Shown: in pieces, positions 9,250-18,616 of the stretch
Layout of the letters: each line of letters begins with the position of its first letter
How positions within the stretch are numbered: the stretch's first letter is position 1
DNA from: Methylobacterium sp. Leaf91
GTDB lineage: Bacteria > Pseudomonadota > Alphaproteobacteria > Rhizobiales > Beijerinckiaceae
NCBI RefSeq assembly: GCF_001422815.1
Contig: NZ_LMMP01000003.1
Location: forward strand, 136,996-200,995
Direction of reading: 5' to 3'
DNA: 64,000 nucleotides
The notes under the pieces: model-generated
What the model was told of the DNA's origin: nothing
Databases searched by the model: none
Seen by the model: only the letters and a program-made list of their open reading frames with translations
Program-made: the position numbers and the translations under genes

Positions 9250-10047
9250 TCAGGCGGCCGTAACCCAGAGTTCACCCTTGCCGAGGGTGGCGAGATCGCC
9301 GGAATAGCGCTTGAGCGCACCCGCGGCGAGGTCGGCATGGGCGGGGCTGAGGGCGCGCAGGGATCGGGCGAGCAGGCGCAAGAACACGAGATCGTGCGTT
9401 CCCGTCTCGACGAAACTCGGGCTCAGGGCACCGTGTCCGCCTGCGAGGATCGTCCCACGCCGCATGCCGTAGCCCGGATGGTCACCCACCGAGAGGGCCG
9501 CGATCGTGCCTGCGATCATCCGCGATCCGGCATGAGCCCCGGCGGATCCGACCAGGATCAGCCCGCGCCGCATGCGGTCGCCGAGATAATCGCCGGCCGA
9601 GCCTCGGATCACCAGCGTGGCGCCGTCGAGTCCGGCCTTGGCGGCATAGACTGCGCCGCCCGCATGATCGCCGGCATCCCCTTCGATGGTGATCGTGCCG
9701 CCCTTGGCACCCGATCCAGCATAGGGGCCGGCCGATCCCGTGACCGTCACCGCGCCCGATGCCATGCCTGCGCCGAGGCGCTGGCCGACATCGCCGACGA
9801 CCCGGATCGAACCGCCGCTGAGCGAGGCACCGACACTGTCGAAGCGGGATGACCCGCCCTCGATGGTCAGGCTGTCGGAGCCGTCGAGGCTGATCGCGAA
9901 GACGTCGCCCAGCGTCAGGCCGCGTCGGCTGGTGCCGATGGGGAGCCTGGCCGCTTCGGCCTCGGAGAGGCCGCTCAGCGAGAGCGGATTCACATGGAGA
10001 AAATCGAGCCGCTCCGGCGGCTCCTGGCGCAGGGTGAGGGTGCTCAT
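9250..10047 (-). CDS. fhcC: Formyltransferase/hydrolase complex subunit C
   Basis: A 265-residue protein. Its second half is a right-handed beta-helix of repeated turns such as GGSIRVVGDVGQRLGAGM, GGTITIEGDAGDHAGG and GATLVIRGSAGDYLGDRM. This is the fold of archaeal formylmethanofuran dehydrogenase subunit C and the glutamate synthase C-terminal domain. In methylotrophs FhcC is a structural subunit of the cytoplasmic Fhc complex that turns formyl-dH4MPT into formate via methylofuran. ATG 10047 overlaps the fhcD stop by four bases (ATGA), so translation is coupled. The longer upstream frame merely reads antisense through fhcD. It is the last gene of the fhcBADC operon. Confidence 0.95.
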   Translation of the reverse strand: MSTLTLRQEPPERLDFLHVNPLSLSGLSEAEAARLPIGTSRRGLTLGDVFAISLDGSDSLTIEGGSSRFDSVGASLSGGSIRVVGDVGQRLGAGMASGAVTVTGSAGPYAGSGAKGGTITIEGDAGDHAGGAVYAAKAGLDGATLVIRGSAGDYLGDRMRRGLILVGSAGAHAGSRMIAGTIAALSVGDHPGYGMRRGTILAGGHGALSPSFVETGTHDLVFLRLLARSLRALSPAHADLAAGALKRYSGDLATLGKGELWVTAA

Positions 10048-11000
10048 GCCGCTCCAGCCTCGCTCGCCGGCTCCTTCGAGAGCAGGTCCTTCAGGTGATA
10101 ATGGTGGCGGCCGAGATTGCCGCCGTAATTGCCCGCCGTCACCGCCACGAGCCCGTGCGCGGCACCCGCCTCGGTGGAGGCGTGGAGCGCCGCGCGCATG
10201 GATTCGGCCACCGAGCGCGAGGTGAGCCCGTCGATGACGATCTCCAGCACCACGCCGACCTCCGCCGCGAGTTCGGAGCCGGCCCGGCCTTTGAGGGTCG
10301 GGCAATAGGCGTCGTTGGTGGAGGCCATCATGCCTTTCGTCCGTGCTCCGACCTTGGAGCCGGAACGGACGATGCCGCCAGGGAACGGCAGGATCACGTC
10401 CGCCACCGAGCGAGCGGCATCCACCGCGATCTCCGCGACCTTGAGGGTCTCGGCATGGTTGCGGCCGAGGAACAGCAGGTTGCCGCCGCCCACCGCGCCG
10501 TCCACTGCGCGGACGAAATCCTCACACAGGAACTCGCCGTCCATCACCGGCACGCGCCAGTAGCGCCGCGCCTTGCCGGAGCCGGGGTCGGTCAGACGCT
10601 TGGCCACCGCGAACCCGTCACCGAAATACCGGATCGCGCCGCCGAGCTTGATCTTGTGAGGCCCGTCGACGCCCGCATAGCAGGCGGTGCCAGGACAGGT
10701 GAGGATGCACTGGCCGACGCGCTTGAGGAGTTGGTCCTTGAGGCCGTTCGGCTCGAAGCCGAACAGCAGCACGCGCACGCCGGGGCGGCCGTCCGGAGTC
10801 TCCTCCGGCGAGAGCTCGCAATCGATCCCGGCCTCGGCGCCGCAGCCGATCACCGAGGTAGCGAACCCGGTCATGGTCACGGCGGCGATCATCGCCCATT
10901 TGGCGGTGTCGTTGGTGATGATCAGCGCCGTACCGGCGACGTCGAACGCCTCGGCGAAGGTGTCGATCACCGGAATGCCGTTGAGGGTGAGGTCAGCCAT
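10044..11000 (-). CDS. fhcD: Formylmethanofuran:tetrahydromethanopterin formyltransferase, Fhc subunit D
   Basis: A 318-residue protein at the normal Ftr length. The family N-terminus is LNGIPVIDTFAEAFDVAGT; further blocks are TGFATSVIGCGAEAGI, TCPGTACYAGVDG, and the C-terminal VTAGNYGGNLGRHHYHL. FhcD moves the formyl group between dephospho-H4MPT and the methylofuran cofactor within the Fhc complex. Between fhcA and fhcD are 52 bases, and fhcD overlaps fhcC by four. Family identity is secure because the order A-D-C is that of known methylotroph fhc clusters. Confidence 0.96.
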   Translation of the reverse strand: MADLTLNGIPVIDTFAEAFDVAGTALIITNDTAKWAMIAAVTMTGFATSVIGCGAEAGIDCELSPEETPDGRPGVRVLLFGFEPNGLKDQLLKRVGQCILTCPGTACYAGVDGPHKIKLGGAIRYFGDGFAVAKRLTDPGSGKARRYWRVPVMDGEFLCEDFVRAVDGAVGGGNLLFLGRNHAETLKVAEIAVDAARSVADVILPFPGGIVRSGSKVGARTKGMMASTNDAYCPTLKGRAGSELAAEVGVVLEIVIDGLTSRSVAESMRAALHASTEAGAAHGLVAVTAGNYGGNLGRHHYHLKDLLSKEPASEAGAA

Positions 11001-11052
11001 GGTCAGTCACCCATCCTCACGCGACGCATCGTCTTCGAGCCCTGCAGGATCT

Positions 11053-12696
11053 TCATGCGCGACATGCCACGTCCTCGAACACGTCTCCCGCGGGGAAGGC
11101 CGCGTCCGGCACGGTGAAGCTGTCGAGGCCGGTGCCGAAGCGAGCGTCGAGATAGGCGTCGGCGCGCGTCACCATCGCCTTGTCGGATTCGACGACGAGC
11201 TCCAACGTCCGGCCCGAACGCCAGTTCACGATCTCGCCATCCTCGACGATGACCTCGCCGTCCTTCAGGACGAGTCGGGCACGGGCGAACATCGCGGTCC
11301 GGTTCTTGTCGTCCCGGTAGATTGCGACATCGGCGCGGGCGCCCTCACGGAGATGGCCGCGATCGGCGAGGCCGAGGAGCTTGGCCGGGCCGGACCGCGT
11401 CAGCTGGGCGATCTCGGAGAAGGAATATTCCCGCTCGATTCCGCACAGGCCGGACCGCTCGGCGATGACCTTGTGCAGGCCGGCGATCTCACGGTCGCGC
11501 TCCTCCTTGTCCATCAGCAGATGGATGATCCGCGGATATTCGGTGAAGGGGCCGCCATTGGGATGGTCGGTGGTGAGGATGGTGCGCTCCGGATCGCCCG
11601 ACAGCAGCATCAATTCGAGGCCGATCGCCCATTGCAGGGAGCTGACCGGGCCGCGCGGCTTGTACAGGAACGGCACGATGCCGCCGCCTTCCGCGTCGCC
11701 CGCCGTGATGATCCACTTCTTCGGGTTCGCGCCCTTGCGGCCGGCGAACTGGCGGATCACGTCCAGCGAGATCGTCACGGTCTGGCCGAAGGCGACCTGA
11801 CCCACGTCGAACGTGGCGTTGGGGTGCCGCTCCATCGCCTCCGTGATTCGCTCGGCCGCAGAGCGGAAGCCGCCGGTGGCCGGGTTGGCAGGATCGGCCG
11901 CGCCATAGGCATAGAATTGCGCATGGGCGAAGTGGATGCGTCGGCCCTCCGCCGCTTCCATCGTCGCCACGAACGAATCGTCGGCGCCGGGAATGCCGAG
12001 ATTGTTGGCATGGACGTGGAGCGGATGCGGGACACCGATCTCCTCCACCGCGTCGAGGAGGGCGTTCATGATCTTGCGGGTGGTGAGCCCGTAGACTGGG
12101 ATCTCCTCGTCGAGGCTGAGATTGAGCATCCCGTCCTTGAAGGCCGAGGCGCCTCCCGCATTGATGCACTTGACGCCGAGGCCACGCGAGGTCGCCACCG
12201 AGAGGGCGACGAGGTCCCGCACCGCAGCCTTGCCCTCGCGCTGGCGCAGCAATTCGAGGAGCTGGTCGTCGTTGCCCATCACCGTAAGGGCGCCGCGGTC
12301 GAGCAGCGGGATGTCGGCGAGTTCGAGCTGCGTCGCGAGCGCGTTGGTCGGCGGCATCGCCGGCTCGACGGCGACGGTGTAGCCCATCCGCGCGTAATTG
12401 GCGCCGATCCAGGCGGCGGAACCGCCGGCATGAGCGAAGGGATGGCCTTCTGGCGCGGCCTCGCTGGCATAGAGATCGGGCAGCAGCAGGCGGCTCATCA
12501 CCACGTTGCCGCCGGCGATATGCGAATGCACCTCGACGCCTCCCGCCATCACGACGCAGCCGGAAGCATCGATGGTCCGGTCGGGCTTGCGCTCGGAGGC
12601 GGCGACGACATGGCCGTCCTCGATCCAGACATCACCGATACCGTCGCGGCCGGCGGTAGGATCGACGACCCGGCCGCCCTGGATCAGGATCAGCAT
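11053..12696 (-). CDS. fhcA: Formyltransferase/hydrolase complex subunit A (formylmethanofuran hydrolase)
   Basis: A 547-residue amidohydrolase-fold protein. It has the N-terminal beta-sandwich strand (LIQGGRVVDPTAGRDGIGDV), the metal-binding HSH near residue 60 (EVHSHIAGGN), further histidines in HPLHVHANNLG and HFAHAQFYAYG, and TTDHPNGGPFTEYP near the C-terminal third. The subunit hydrolyses formyl-methylofuran to formate at a dinuclear zinc site. ATG 12696 overlaps the end of fhcB by seven bases. The frame extends upstream, but only antisense through fhcB. Confidence 0.96.
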   Translation of the reverse strand: MLILIQGGRVVDPTAGRDGIGDVWIEDGHVVAASERKPDRTIDASGCVVMAGGVEVHSHIAGGNVVMSRLLLPDLYASEAAPEGHPFAHAGGSAAWIGANYARMGYTVAVEPAMPPTNALATQLELADIPLLDRGALTVMGNDDQLLELLRQREGKAAVRDLVALSVATSRGLGVKCINAGGASAFKDGMLNLSLDEEIPVYGLTTRKIMNALLDAVEEIGVPHPLHVHANNLGIPGADDSFVATMEAAEGRRIHFAHAQFYAYGAADPANPATGGFRSAAERITEAMERHPNATFDVGQVAFGQTVTISLDVIRQFAGRKGANPKKWIITAGDAEGGGIVPFLYKPRGPVSSLQWAIGLELMLLSGDPERTILTTDHPNGGPFTEYPRIIHLLMDKEERDREIAGLHKVIAERSGLCGIEREYSFSEIAQLTRSGPAKLLGLADRGHLREGARADVAIYRDDKNRTAMFARARLVLKDGEVIVEDGEIVNWRSGRTLELVVESDKAMVTRADAYLDARFGTGLDSFTVPDAAFPAGDVFEDVACRA

Positions 12697-13769
12697 GAGA
12701 CGCCCTTCTTCTGCGTGAGGCGATCTTGGATGGCGGCGAGTACGCCGGCCGCCGTGAGGTCGGCCGGTTGGCCGACGGGGGGCGAATAAGTGATCGCCGC
12801 GCGACGCTCGTTCCACAGGGCGCCGCCGGCGGTCTCGCCGGGCACTCCCACCGCGATGACGATGTCGGCGACGTCGCCCGTGGCCTCGGGGCTGCCCTCG
12901 CCGACAATGGCGATGGTCGGCAGGCTGCCGAGCCAGTCCGGGCGTGGAGCAGGGATGGCGGCGAGCCACAGGGCGGCATCGACTTCACCGGCGGCCACCT
13001 GGCGCGCGCTATCGAACCGCCAGGGATCGTGCTCGGGCAGGTCGCGTCCGAAACCGACCCGCGGCGGCTGGCCGGTGGTCCAGGAGGCGAGCTGGGTCAC
13101 GGCACGCCCCTGGAACCCGTCGGAGATGGAGAGCGCGAAGAAACGCGTCAGGTCGTTGAGGTCGCGGACCAGACCCTGCAGCATCTCCACGCCGAGCTCA
13201 CCGAGCTCGGCCGCATCGTAGAGAACGACGCCGTATTGCGCGGTCGTGAGGCGACGGGCGAGGTCGGCAAAGGCCGCTTCGCCGGAGAGGTTGCCCTTCA
13301 CGTAAGCGCGCAGATGCGCCACCGAGACGGCGAGCCCGCCGGTATCGGCGGGATAGGCCACGTGCCGGGTGGCTCCGTTGCCGGGACCGCCGAGGGAGAG
13401 CAGCGTCCGCTCCGAGCCGGCGGCGCGGCCGCGCACCGGCGCGGAGGAGGCGATCTCCTGCACGATCGGGCGGTCCCACGGCCGAAGGCCGACGACCAGT
13501 ACGGCATCGGCCCGGCCGATCGCCTCGGCCGGCGTCGTGTTGAGGTTACCGAACTGACTGAGAGGACCGAGCTCCGCATAGAGTCCGTCGCCACCGGCGG
13601 GATCGACGGAGGCGCCGATCAGTCCGGCCAGATGATAGGCCGCCCTCACTGCGCTCGTATCCGCACTCAACCCCGTGACGATCGGGGTCTTCGCTGTGGC
13701 GAGGAGCGTCGCGGCGGCCTCCACCGCCGCGCTCACGTCCACCGCACCACCCTTTACCCAGGCAGCCAT
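12690..13769 (-). CDS. fhcB: Formyltransferase/hydrolase complex subunit B
   Basis: A 359-residue protein related to the molybdopterin-binding subunit B of formylmethanofuran dehydrogenase, but short. It lacks the Cys-rich FeS segment and the Mo ligand of the archaeal enzyme, as expected for methylotroph FhcB, which has a structural role. Recognisable blocks include TPIVTGLSADTSAVRAAYHLAG, the NLNTTPAEAIGRADAVLVVG fold and the C-terminal IAIVGEGS. ATG 13769 is chosen because GGTGAAGG lies just upstream; the frame otherwise extends to 14372 without a site. It is the first gene of the minus-strand fhcBADC operon, divergent from mptG. Confidence 0.92.
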   Translation of the reverse strand: MAAWVKGGAVDVSAAVEAAATLLATAKTPIVTGLSADTSAVRAAYHLAGLIGASVDPAGGDGLYAELGPLSQFGNLNTTPAEAIGRADAVLVVGLRPWDRPIVQEIASSAPVRGRAAGSERTLLSLGGPGNGATRHVAYPADTGGLAVSVAHLRAYVKGNLSGEAAFADLARRLTTAQYGVVLYDAAELGELGVEMLQGLVRDLNDLTRFFALSISDGFQGRAVTQLASWTTGQPPRVGFGRDLPEHDPWRFDSARQVAAGEVDAALWLAAIPAPRPDWLGSLPTIAIVGEGSPEATGDVADIVIAVGVPGETAGGALWNERRAAITYSPPVGQPADLTAAGVLAAIQDRLTQKKGVSC

Positions 13770-14099
13770 GCCTTCACCTTGGAGAACGAGGGCCCGGCAC
13801 GCGCTGTGTTCAGCGTCGCGCACGGCGGGACTGCGCCAGTCCATTCCTAGTGGGCCGGCACGTTTGCATCGCGGAGACGTCGCAAGCAACCCCCCACGCT
13901 CGCCGCTTCGGGGCAATCGCATGGAGGCAATGGCGATCGCGATGGCGGGCGGTGCTTGCGAGCGGTCGGCCCTCCGTGGGAGAAGCCGGCAACCGGGCCG
14001 TCGTCTCGAGCGCGGTTTTGCTCCCGCCACCGACCGACGGGACGAGGATGCGGCTGACACGCGCCGGGACGGGAGCGTGTCACGATAAAGGAGCTCGCC
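13770..14099. promoter_or_regulatory. Divergent control region between fhcB and mptG
   Basis: This 330-base gene-free stretch separates the minus-strand fhc operon from the plus-strand mptG gene, so it should hold both promoters. I see no clear -35/-10 pair or strong dyad. A ribosome-binding site for mptG (AAAGGAG) sits at its right end. In methylotrophs these two operons are usually co-regulated, so a shared element here is plausible but not visible by eye. Confidence 0.5.
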
Positions 14100-15086
14100 G
14101 TGGACCGGATCGCCGACGAACGGCCTCTCAGCCAGGAAGCGGCGACACGCGGCGCAGTCCGGGTGCACGCACCCGCGCGCCTGCATTTCGGGTTTCTCGA
14201 TCTTCATGGCGGCCTCGGCCGGCGCTTCGGGAGCATCGGCCTCGCGGTCGACGCCCCCTCCATCGATCTCACCGCGAGGCCGGCGGCGGGGCTCCGGGTG
14301 GACGGGCTCGAGGCCGGGCGCGCCAGGGGCTATGCCGAGGCGGCGGCGCGCCATCTCGGCATCGCAGGGCACGCCGCCCTACAGGTGGACCAGGCGATCC
14401 CCGCCCATGCCGGTTTCGGCTCGGGCACGCAGCTCGCGCTGAGTGTCGCCGCGGCGCTGGCCGCCCTCGACGGCCGTCCCTTTTCACCCGACGCCTTCGC
14501 CGATGCCCTCGACCGTGGCAACCGGTCCGGCGTGGGCCTCGCCGCCTTCACCCAAGGCGGGCTGATCGTCGACGGGGGCCGAGACGCCAGCAATGGCCCG
14601 CCGCCCCTGATCGCGCGTCTCGCCTATCCTGAAGCGTGGCGGGTGCTGCTCATCCTCGACGAGGGCATGACGGGAGTGCATGGCACCCGTGAGGTCGAGG
14701 CTTTCCGTGACCTGCCGCGCTTTCCGGAGGCGCAGGCGGCCGAGATTTGCCGCATCGTACTGATGCAAGTGCTGCCCTCCGTCGCCACGGCGGAGCCGGA
14801 AGGGTTCGGGGCTGGCATCACCACCATCCAGCGGTTGATCGGCGACCACTTCGCGCCGCATCAGGGAGGGCGCTATGCGAGCCCCGCCGTGGCGGAGGCC
14901 CTGGCGGCGATCGCCGCCAGGGGGGTGGCCGGCTACGGCCAGAGTTCATGGGGGCCGACCGGCTTCGCCCTCCTGGCGTCGGAGGCCGAGGCCCAGGCGC
15001 TCAAGGCCGACCTCGAACGTCCCGGTTCCCTGCGCTTCGTGATCGCGCGCGGACGCAACAGCGGCGCCTCGGTCACGCGACTTTAA
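14100..15086 (+). CDS. mptG: Beta-ribofuranosylaminobenzene 5'-phosphate synthase
   Basis: A 328-residue GHMP-kinase-fold protein with the N-terminal VRVHAPARLHFGFLDLHG typical of beta-RFAP synthase, the glycine-rich IPAHAGFGSGTQLALSVAAALA loop at about residues 100-120, and GRNSGASVTRL at the end. It condenses 4-aminobenzoate with PRPP and loses CO2 and PPi, the first committed step of tetrahydromethanopterin synthesis. The start is GTG 14100, preceded by AAAGGAG. It opens the plus-strand half of the C1 cluster, upstream of mtdB, as in known methylotroph maps where it was called orf4. Confidence 0.93.
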   Translation: MDRIADERPLSQEAATRGAVRVHAPARLHFGFLDLHGGLGRRFGSIGLAVDAPSIDLTARPAAGLRVDGLEAGRARGYAEAAARHLGIAGHAALQVDQAIPAHAGFGSGTQLALSVAAALAALDGRPFSPDAFADALDRGNRSGVGLAAFTQGGLIVDGGRDASNGPPPLIARLAYPEAWRVLLILDEGMTGVHGTREVEAFRDLPRFPEAQAAEICRIVLMQVLPSVATAEPEGFGAGITTIQRLIGDHFAPHQGGRYASPAVAEALAAIAARGVAGYGQSSWGPTGFALLASEAEAQALKADLERPGSLRFVIARGRNSGASVTRL

Positions 15087-15211
15087 GGGAACCTGGTGCA
15101 TAAGCGACGCTTGACCATGCCGGCCCAGGCCGGTTCTGGATGTAGACGTGAAAGAAACCATGCGAGAGGCGACCCCGCGAGGGAGTCGGACACTTGCGGA
15201 GGAGACAGACG

Positions 15212-16105
15212 ATGGCCCGTTCGATTCTGCATATGCTGACGCCCCTCAAGCATATGAGCCCGTTCGACGTGAACATGGCTGTGGATGCTGGCTTCGAGAC
15301 GATCGCGACCTATACGGACGTAACCCTGCCGGACGTGACCTCCCTGGTGCAGGATTCGATCTTCTCCCGCTCGCCCCAGGACGGTACGCGCACCAGCATC
15401 TTCATCGGCGGTAAGAATGCCGAGGACGCCCTCGACATGATGGACCGGGCGAAGAAAGCCCTGGTACCGCCCTTCGCCAATCACATCGTGGCCGATCCGG
15501 CCGGGTCCTTCACCACCGGTGCCGCCATGGTCGCCGAGGTGACCCGCGCCCTCAAGGCGAAGTTCGGCACCGACCTGAAGGGCAAGCGCATCGTCATCTT
15601 CGGCGGAGCCGGCGTCGTGGCTTATGTGGCGGCGGTGATCGGCGCGCTGGAAGGCGCCAAGACCGTCCTCGTCGGGCATGATGGCGAGGAGCGTGTCAGC
15701 AAGATCGCCTTCACGATGAAATGGCGATTCGGCATCGATGTCGGCGCCGTGGACGGCTCGACCGGCGATGCGCGCCGCGCCGCCATCGCCGAGGCCGACG
15801 TGATCCTCTCGGCCGGCCCGGCCGGCATTCCGATTTTGTCCGCCCAGGATCTCGAATCGGCGCCGAAGCTCCTCGTCGCCTCCGACGTGAACGCAGTACC
15901 GCCCGCCGGCATCGCTGGAATCGACGTGAACGCCAAGGACGTGGCGCTGCCCACGGGCAAGGGTATCGGCATCGGCGCGCTCGCGGTCGGCAACGTCAAG
16001 TACCAGACCCAATCGCGCCTGTTCCGCCAGATTCTCGCTGCCGACGAGCCCCTCTGCCTCGATTTCCGCGACGCCTACAAGGTCGCCGTCGAGGTGGCGG
16101 GCTGA
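15212..16105 (+). CDS. mtdB: NAD(P)-dependent methylene-H4MPT dehydrogenase
   Basis: A 297-residue protein starting MARSILHMLTPLKHMSPFD, the MtdB N-terminus. The Rossmann segment KGKRIVIFGGAGVVAYVAAVIGALEG is at about residues 125-150, with LSAGPAGIPILS and GIGIGALAVGNVKY further on. It oxidises methylene-dH4MPT to methenyl-dH4MPT in the cytoplasm. MtdB rather than MtdA is assigned from the start sequence and from the neighbours mptG and mch. ATG 15212 has GGAGGA nine bases upstream; the frame could open 18 bases earlier without a site. A palindromic repeat follows the stop. Confidence 0.95.
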   Translation: MARSILHMLTPLKHMSPFDVNMAVDAGFETIATYTDVTLPDVTSLVQDSIFSRSPQDGTRTSIFIGGKNAEDALDMMDRAKKALVPPFANHIVADPAGSFTTGAAMVAEVTRALKAKFGTDLKGKRIVIFGGAGVVAYVAAVIGALEGAKTVLVGHDGEERVSKIAFTMKWRFGIDVGAVDGSTGDARRAAIAEADVILSAGPAGIPILSAQDLESAPKLLVASDVNAVPPAGIAGIDVNAKDVALPTGKGIGIGALAVGNVKYQTQSRLFRQILAADEPLCLDFRDAYKVAVEVAG

Positions 16106-16140
16106 CGGGCACTCATCTGCTCGCTCGATCCTACCCATGA

Positions 16141-16253
16141 CCTCATCCTGAGGTGTCCGCGAAAGCGGGCCTCGAAGGAGGTCTCCAGCTCCCGCCGAGC
16201 AAACTGGAAGCCTCCTTCGAGGCCTTCGCTTCGCTCGTCGCCTCAGGATGAGG
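16141..16253. repeat. Intergenic palindromic repeat after mtdB
   Basis: Outer arms CCTCATCCTGAGG (16141-16153) and CCTCAGGATGAGG (16241-16253) are perfect inverted repeats. Inside them, a CTCGAAGGAGG/CCTCCTTCGAG pair and a CTCCAG/CTGG.AG pair extend the hairpin. This is a REP/RPE-like palindrome of the type scattered through Rhizobiales genomes. It may stabilise or end the mtdB transcript. Confidence 0.8.
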
Positions 16254-16299
16254 CAGGGTGGTGGGAGCAGCGTAGGAGTGATCCAAAGCGATCGCCGCA

Positions 16300-17469
16300 A
16301 TGGCAGCATCATCCGAACGGCGTCCGTCCCAGGGTGACGCACTTCTCATCGCCGCCCAGTCCGGGCGCGCCCTGGCGCAGGCCGCGCGCAGGGCGGGCCT
16401 GCGCCCCTATGTCCTCGACCTCTTCGGCGATGCCGACACCCGCGCCCTCACCGAAGGCTATCGCCCCGCCGAGGGCCGTTTCGGCGAAGGGCTGACGGGG
16501 GAGGGTGTTCTGGCCGAGCTCGATGCCCTGGCCGCCAAGACGGACAAGCCACCGATCGGACTGGTTCTCGGCAGCGGCTTCGAGACCGCCCCGGACCTGA
16601 TGGAGGAACTGGGCCGGAGCCACAGGCTGCTGGGGGCCACGCCCCGCTCGGTCCGGGCCCTGAAGGATCCGTTCGCCTTCGCCGCCCTCTGCGCGCGGCA
16701 CGCGATTCCCCATCCCGAAGTGACACGGGACCTTCTGGCTGACCGATCGGGCTGGCTGGTCAAGCGTGCCGGCGGGTCCGGCGGCAGCCATATCCGCCCC
16801 GCGGGCATGGGCCGGGCCCCACCCGGCGCCTACTTCCAGAGACGCGTCGATGGAACAGCCCATGCGGTCGCCTTCCTGGCCGACGGGCGCGAGGTGGCGA
16901 TCCTGGCGGTGACCGAGCAATGGAGCGCGCCGTCTGCCTTACGCCCCTTCCGCTATGCCGGTGCGCTGGAACGGGCGGCCCACGAGCCGCCTTTCCTGGC
17001 CGCCCCCGCCCTCGACGCGATCACGGCGGCGATTGGTAGCCTCGTCGCCGCGACGGGGCTTCGCGGCCTCGCCAGCGCCGACCTCCTCGTCTCCGAGGCG
17101 GGATGGTGGCTCACCGAGATCAACCCGCGCCCAGGAGCCACGCTGGACATCCTGGACCGACGCGACACGCCACTGCTGACCGCGCATATCGACGCGAGCC
17201 TCGGCGTTTTGCCGCGAATCGAACCAGCACCGGTGGATGCGGCGGCCACGGAAATCTGGTACGCGGCAGCCGGCTACGCGCCGATGCCGCCCCTCGACTG
17301 GCCGGATTTCGTTCGCGACCGCCCACAATCCGGCGCCCCCGTGGCACGCGATGCACCGTTATGCACCGTGTTCGCCCAAGGTCCGGACTCGGCCGCCACC
17401 CGAGACCTATTGCGTGTCCGGGCCGCCACTCTGCGGACCCTGCTCGCCCCGACGGAGGAAGCCCGATGA
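16300..17469 (+). CDS. ATP-grasp ligase of the C1 cofactor cluster
   Basis: A 389-residue protein with an N-terminal Rossmann-like domain ([21 protein letters not shown]) and a central ATP-grasp domain. In the latter, [13 protein letters not shown] at about residues 151-163 is the glycine-rich lid, and [18 protein letters not shown] near 267-284 carries the Mg-binding E-x-N-P-R. Family members form amide or ester bonds by acyl-phosphate chemistry. Proteins at this position in methylotroph clusters are uncharacterised or linked to cofactor synthesis. The archaeal tyramine-glutamate ligase MfnD is an ATP-grasp enzyme, so a methylofuran role is an attractive inference. The stop overlaps mch by four bases. 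Confidence 0.8.
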   Translation: MAASSERRPSQGDALLIAAQSGRALAQAARRAGLRPYVLDLFGDADTRALTEGYRPAEGRFGEGLTGEGVLAELDALAAKTDKPPIGLVLGSGFETAPDLMEELGRSHRLLGATPRSVRALKDPFAFAALCARHAIPHPEVTRDLLADRSGWLVKRAGGSGGSHIRPAGMGRAPPGAYFQRRVDGTAHAVAFLADGREVAILAVTEQWSAPSALRPFRYAGALERAAHEPPFLAAPALDAITAAIGSLVAATGLRGLASADLLVSEAGWWLTEINPRPGATLDILDRRDTPLLTAHIDASLGVLPRIEPAPVDAAATEIWYAAAGYAPMPPLDWPDFVRDRPQSGAPVARDAPLCTVFAQGPDSAATRDLLRVRAATLRTLLAPTEEAR

Positions 17470-18452
17470 CCACCCATCCCCCCGCCACGCTCCGGACTAC
17501 GCCGAGCCTGAACGCCCTGTCCGCTCCCCTCGTGGAGAAGCTGGTAGCGGACGCCGAGGCCCTGCGCCTTGCCGTCACCACCGAGAACGGCGCGCGCATG
17601 GTCGATGCCGGCGCCACCGTGCGCGGCTCCATCGAGGCCGGACGGCGCATCGCCGAGATCTGCCTCGGCGGCCTCGGCACCGTCTCGATCGTTCCCACAG
17701 GACCGATCGCGTCCTGGCCCTATTCCGTCGTGGTGCATTCCGCCGATCCGGTTCTGGCCTGCCTCGGCAGCCAGTATGCCGGCTGGTCGCTTGCCGACGA
17801 GACCGGGGATTCCGGTTTCTTCGCCCTGGGTTCCGGCCCCGGCCGCGCCGTCTCGGTGGTGGAAGACCTCTATAACGAGCTCGGCTACCGTGACACGGCC
17901 AGCCGGACCGCCCTGGTGCTCGAAGCCGCCGGCGGACCGCCCGCCTCCGTCATCGCCAAGGTCGCCGAGGCCTGCGGCCTGTCGGCCGAGGCCCTGACCT
18001 TCATCTACGCACCGACCCAGTCGCTGGCCGGCTCGACACAGGTCGTCGCCCGCGTCCTCGAAGTCGCCCTGCACAAGGCCCATACCGTGGGCTTCGACCT
18101 GCACAAGATCGTCGACGGCATCGGCTCGGCCCCGCTCTCGCCGCAGCATCCCGACTTCATCCAGGCCATGGGCCGCACCAACGACGCCATCATCTATGGC
18201 GGCCGGGTGCAGCTCTTCGTCGAGGCCGACGAGGCGGATGCCAAGCAGCTGGCCGAGCAGCTTCCCTCCACCACCTCCGCCGATCACGGGGCGCCCTTCG
18301 CCGAGATCTTCGGCCGGGTGAACGGCGATTTCTACAAGATCGACGGCGCGCTCTTCAGCCCGGCTGAGGTCATCGTCACCTCGGTGACCACCGGCAAGAG
18401 CTTCCGCGGTGGCCGGCTGATGCCGGAACTGGTGGAAGCCTCCTTCAGCTGA
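17466..18452 (+). CDS. mch: Methenyltetrahydromethanopterin cyclohydrolase
   Basis: A 328-residue protein at the family length. Typical blocks are [30 protein letters not shown]-like [53 protein letters not shown] and [19 protein letters not shown]. It hydrolyses methenyl-dH4MPT to formyl-dH4MPT. ATG 17466 overlaps the TGA of the preceding ATP-grasp gene (ATGA), with GGAGGA upstream, so the two are coupled; the frame opens earlier only as antisense-like noise. It is followed by a palindromic repeat and a second ATP-grasp gene. Confidence 0.96.
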   Translation: MTTHPPATLRTTPSLNALSAPLVEKLVADAEALRLAVTTENGARMVDAGATVRGSIEAGRRIAEICLGGLGTVSIVPTGPIASWPYSVVVHSADPVLACLGSQYAGWSLADETGDSGFFALGSGPGRAVSVVEDLYNELGYRDTASRTALVLEAAGGPPASVIAKVAEACGLSAEALTFIYAPTQSLAGSTQVVARVLEVALHKAHTVGFDLHKIVDGIGSAPLSPQHPDFIQAMGRTNDAIIYGGRVQLFVEADEADAKQLAEQLPSTTSADHGAPFAEIFGRVNGDFYKIDGALFSPAEVIVTSVTTGKSFRGGRLMPELVEASFS

Positions 18453-18465
18453 GGCCCATCACGCA

Positions 18466-18593
18466 ACCCTCCCCCCCTCCGCGGGGGAGGGTGGTCGCGG
18501 AGCGACCGGGAGAGGGGAAGCCCTGTCCGGAACCGGCGCTCCCCTCTCCCGACCCGCTTCGCGGGCCACCCTCTCCCGCAAGGGGGAGAGGGA
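18466..18593. repeat. Compound palindromic repeat after mch
   Basis: Four nested or tandem hairpins: ACCCTCCCCC/GGGGGAGGGT (18466-18492), GGTCGC/GCGACC (18493-18507), GGGAGAGGGGA/TCCCCTCTCCC (18508-18550), and CCCTCTCCC/GGGAGAGGG at the right end. This mosaic of C/G-rich palindromes is a common interspersed repeat in alphaproteobacteria. It may attenuate readthrough between mch and the next gene. Confidence 0.75.
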
Positions 18594-18616
18594 TCGACGT
18601 CGAGGTTGCGAACAAC

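Noticed and set aside
8922..9263. 113-codon plus-strand frame between the porin gene and fhcC
   Set aside because: No ribosome-binding site or family features and it overlaps the fhcC end; described only as intergenic.
10687..12789. 700-codon plus-strand open frame opposite fhcA
   Set aside because: It is the antisense shadow of a highly GC-biased gene; fhcA on the minus strand is certain and the frame shows no family features.
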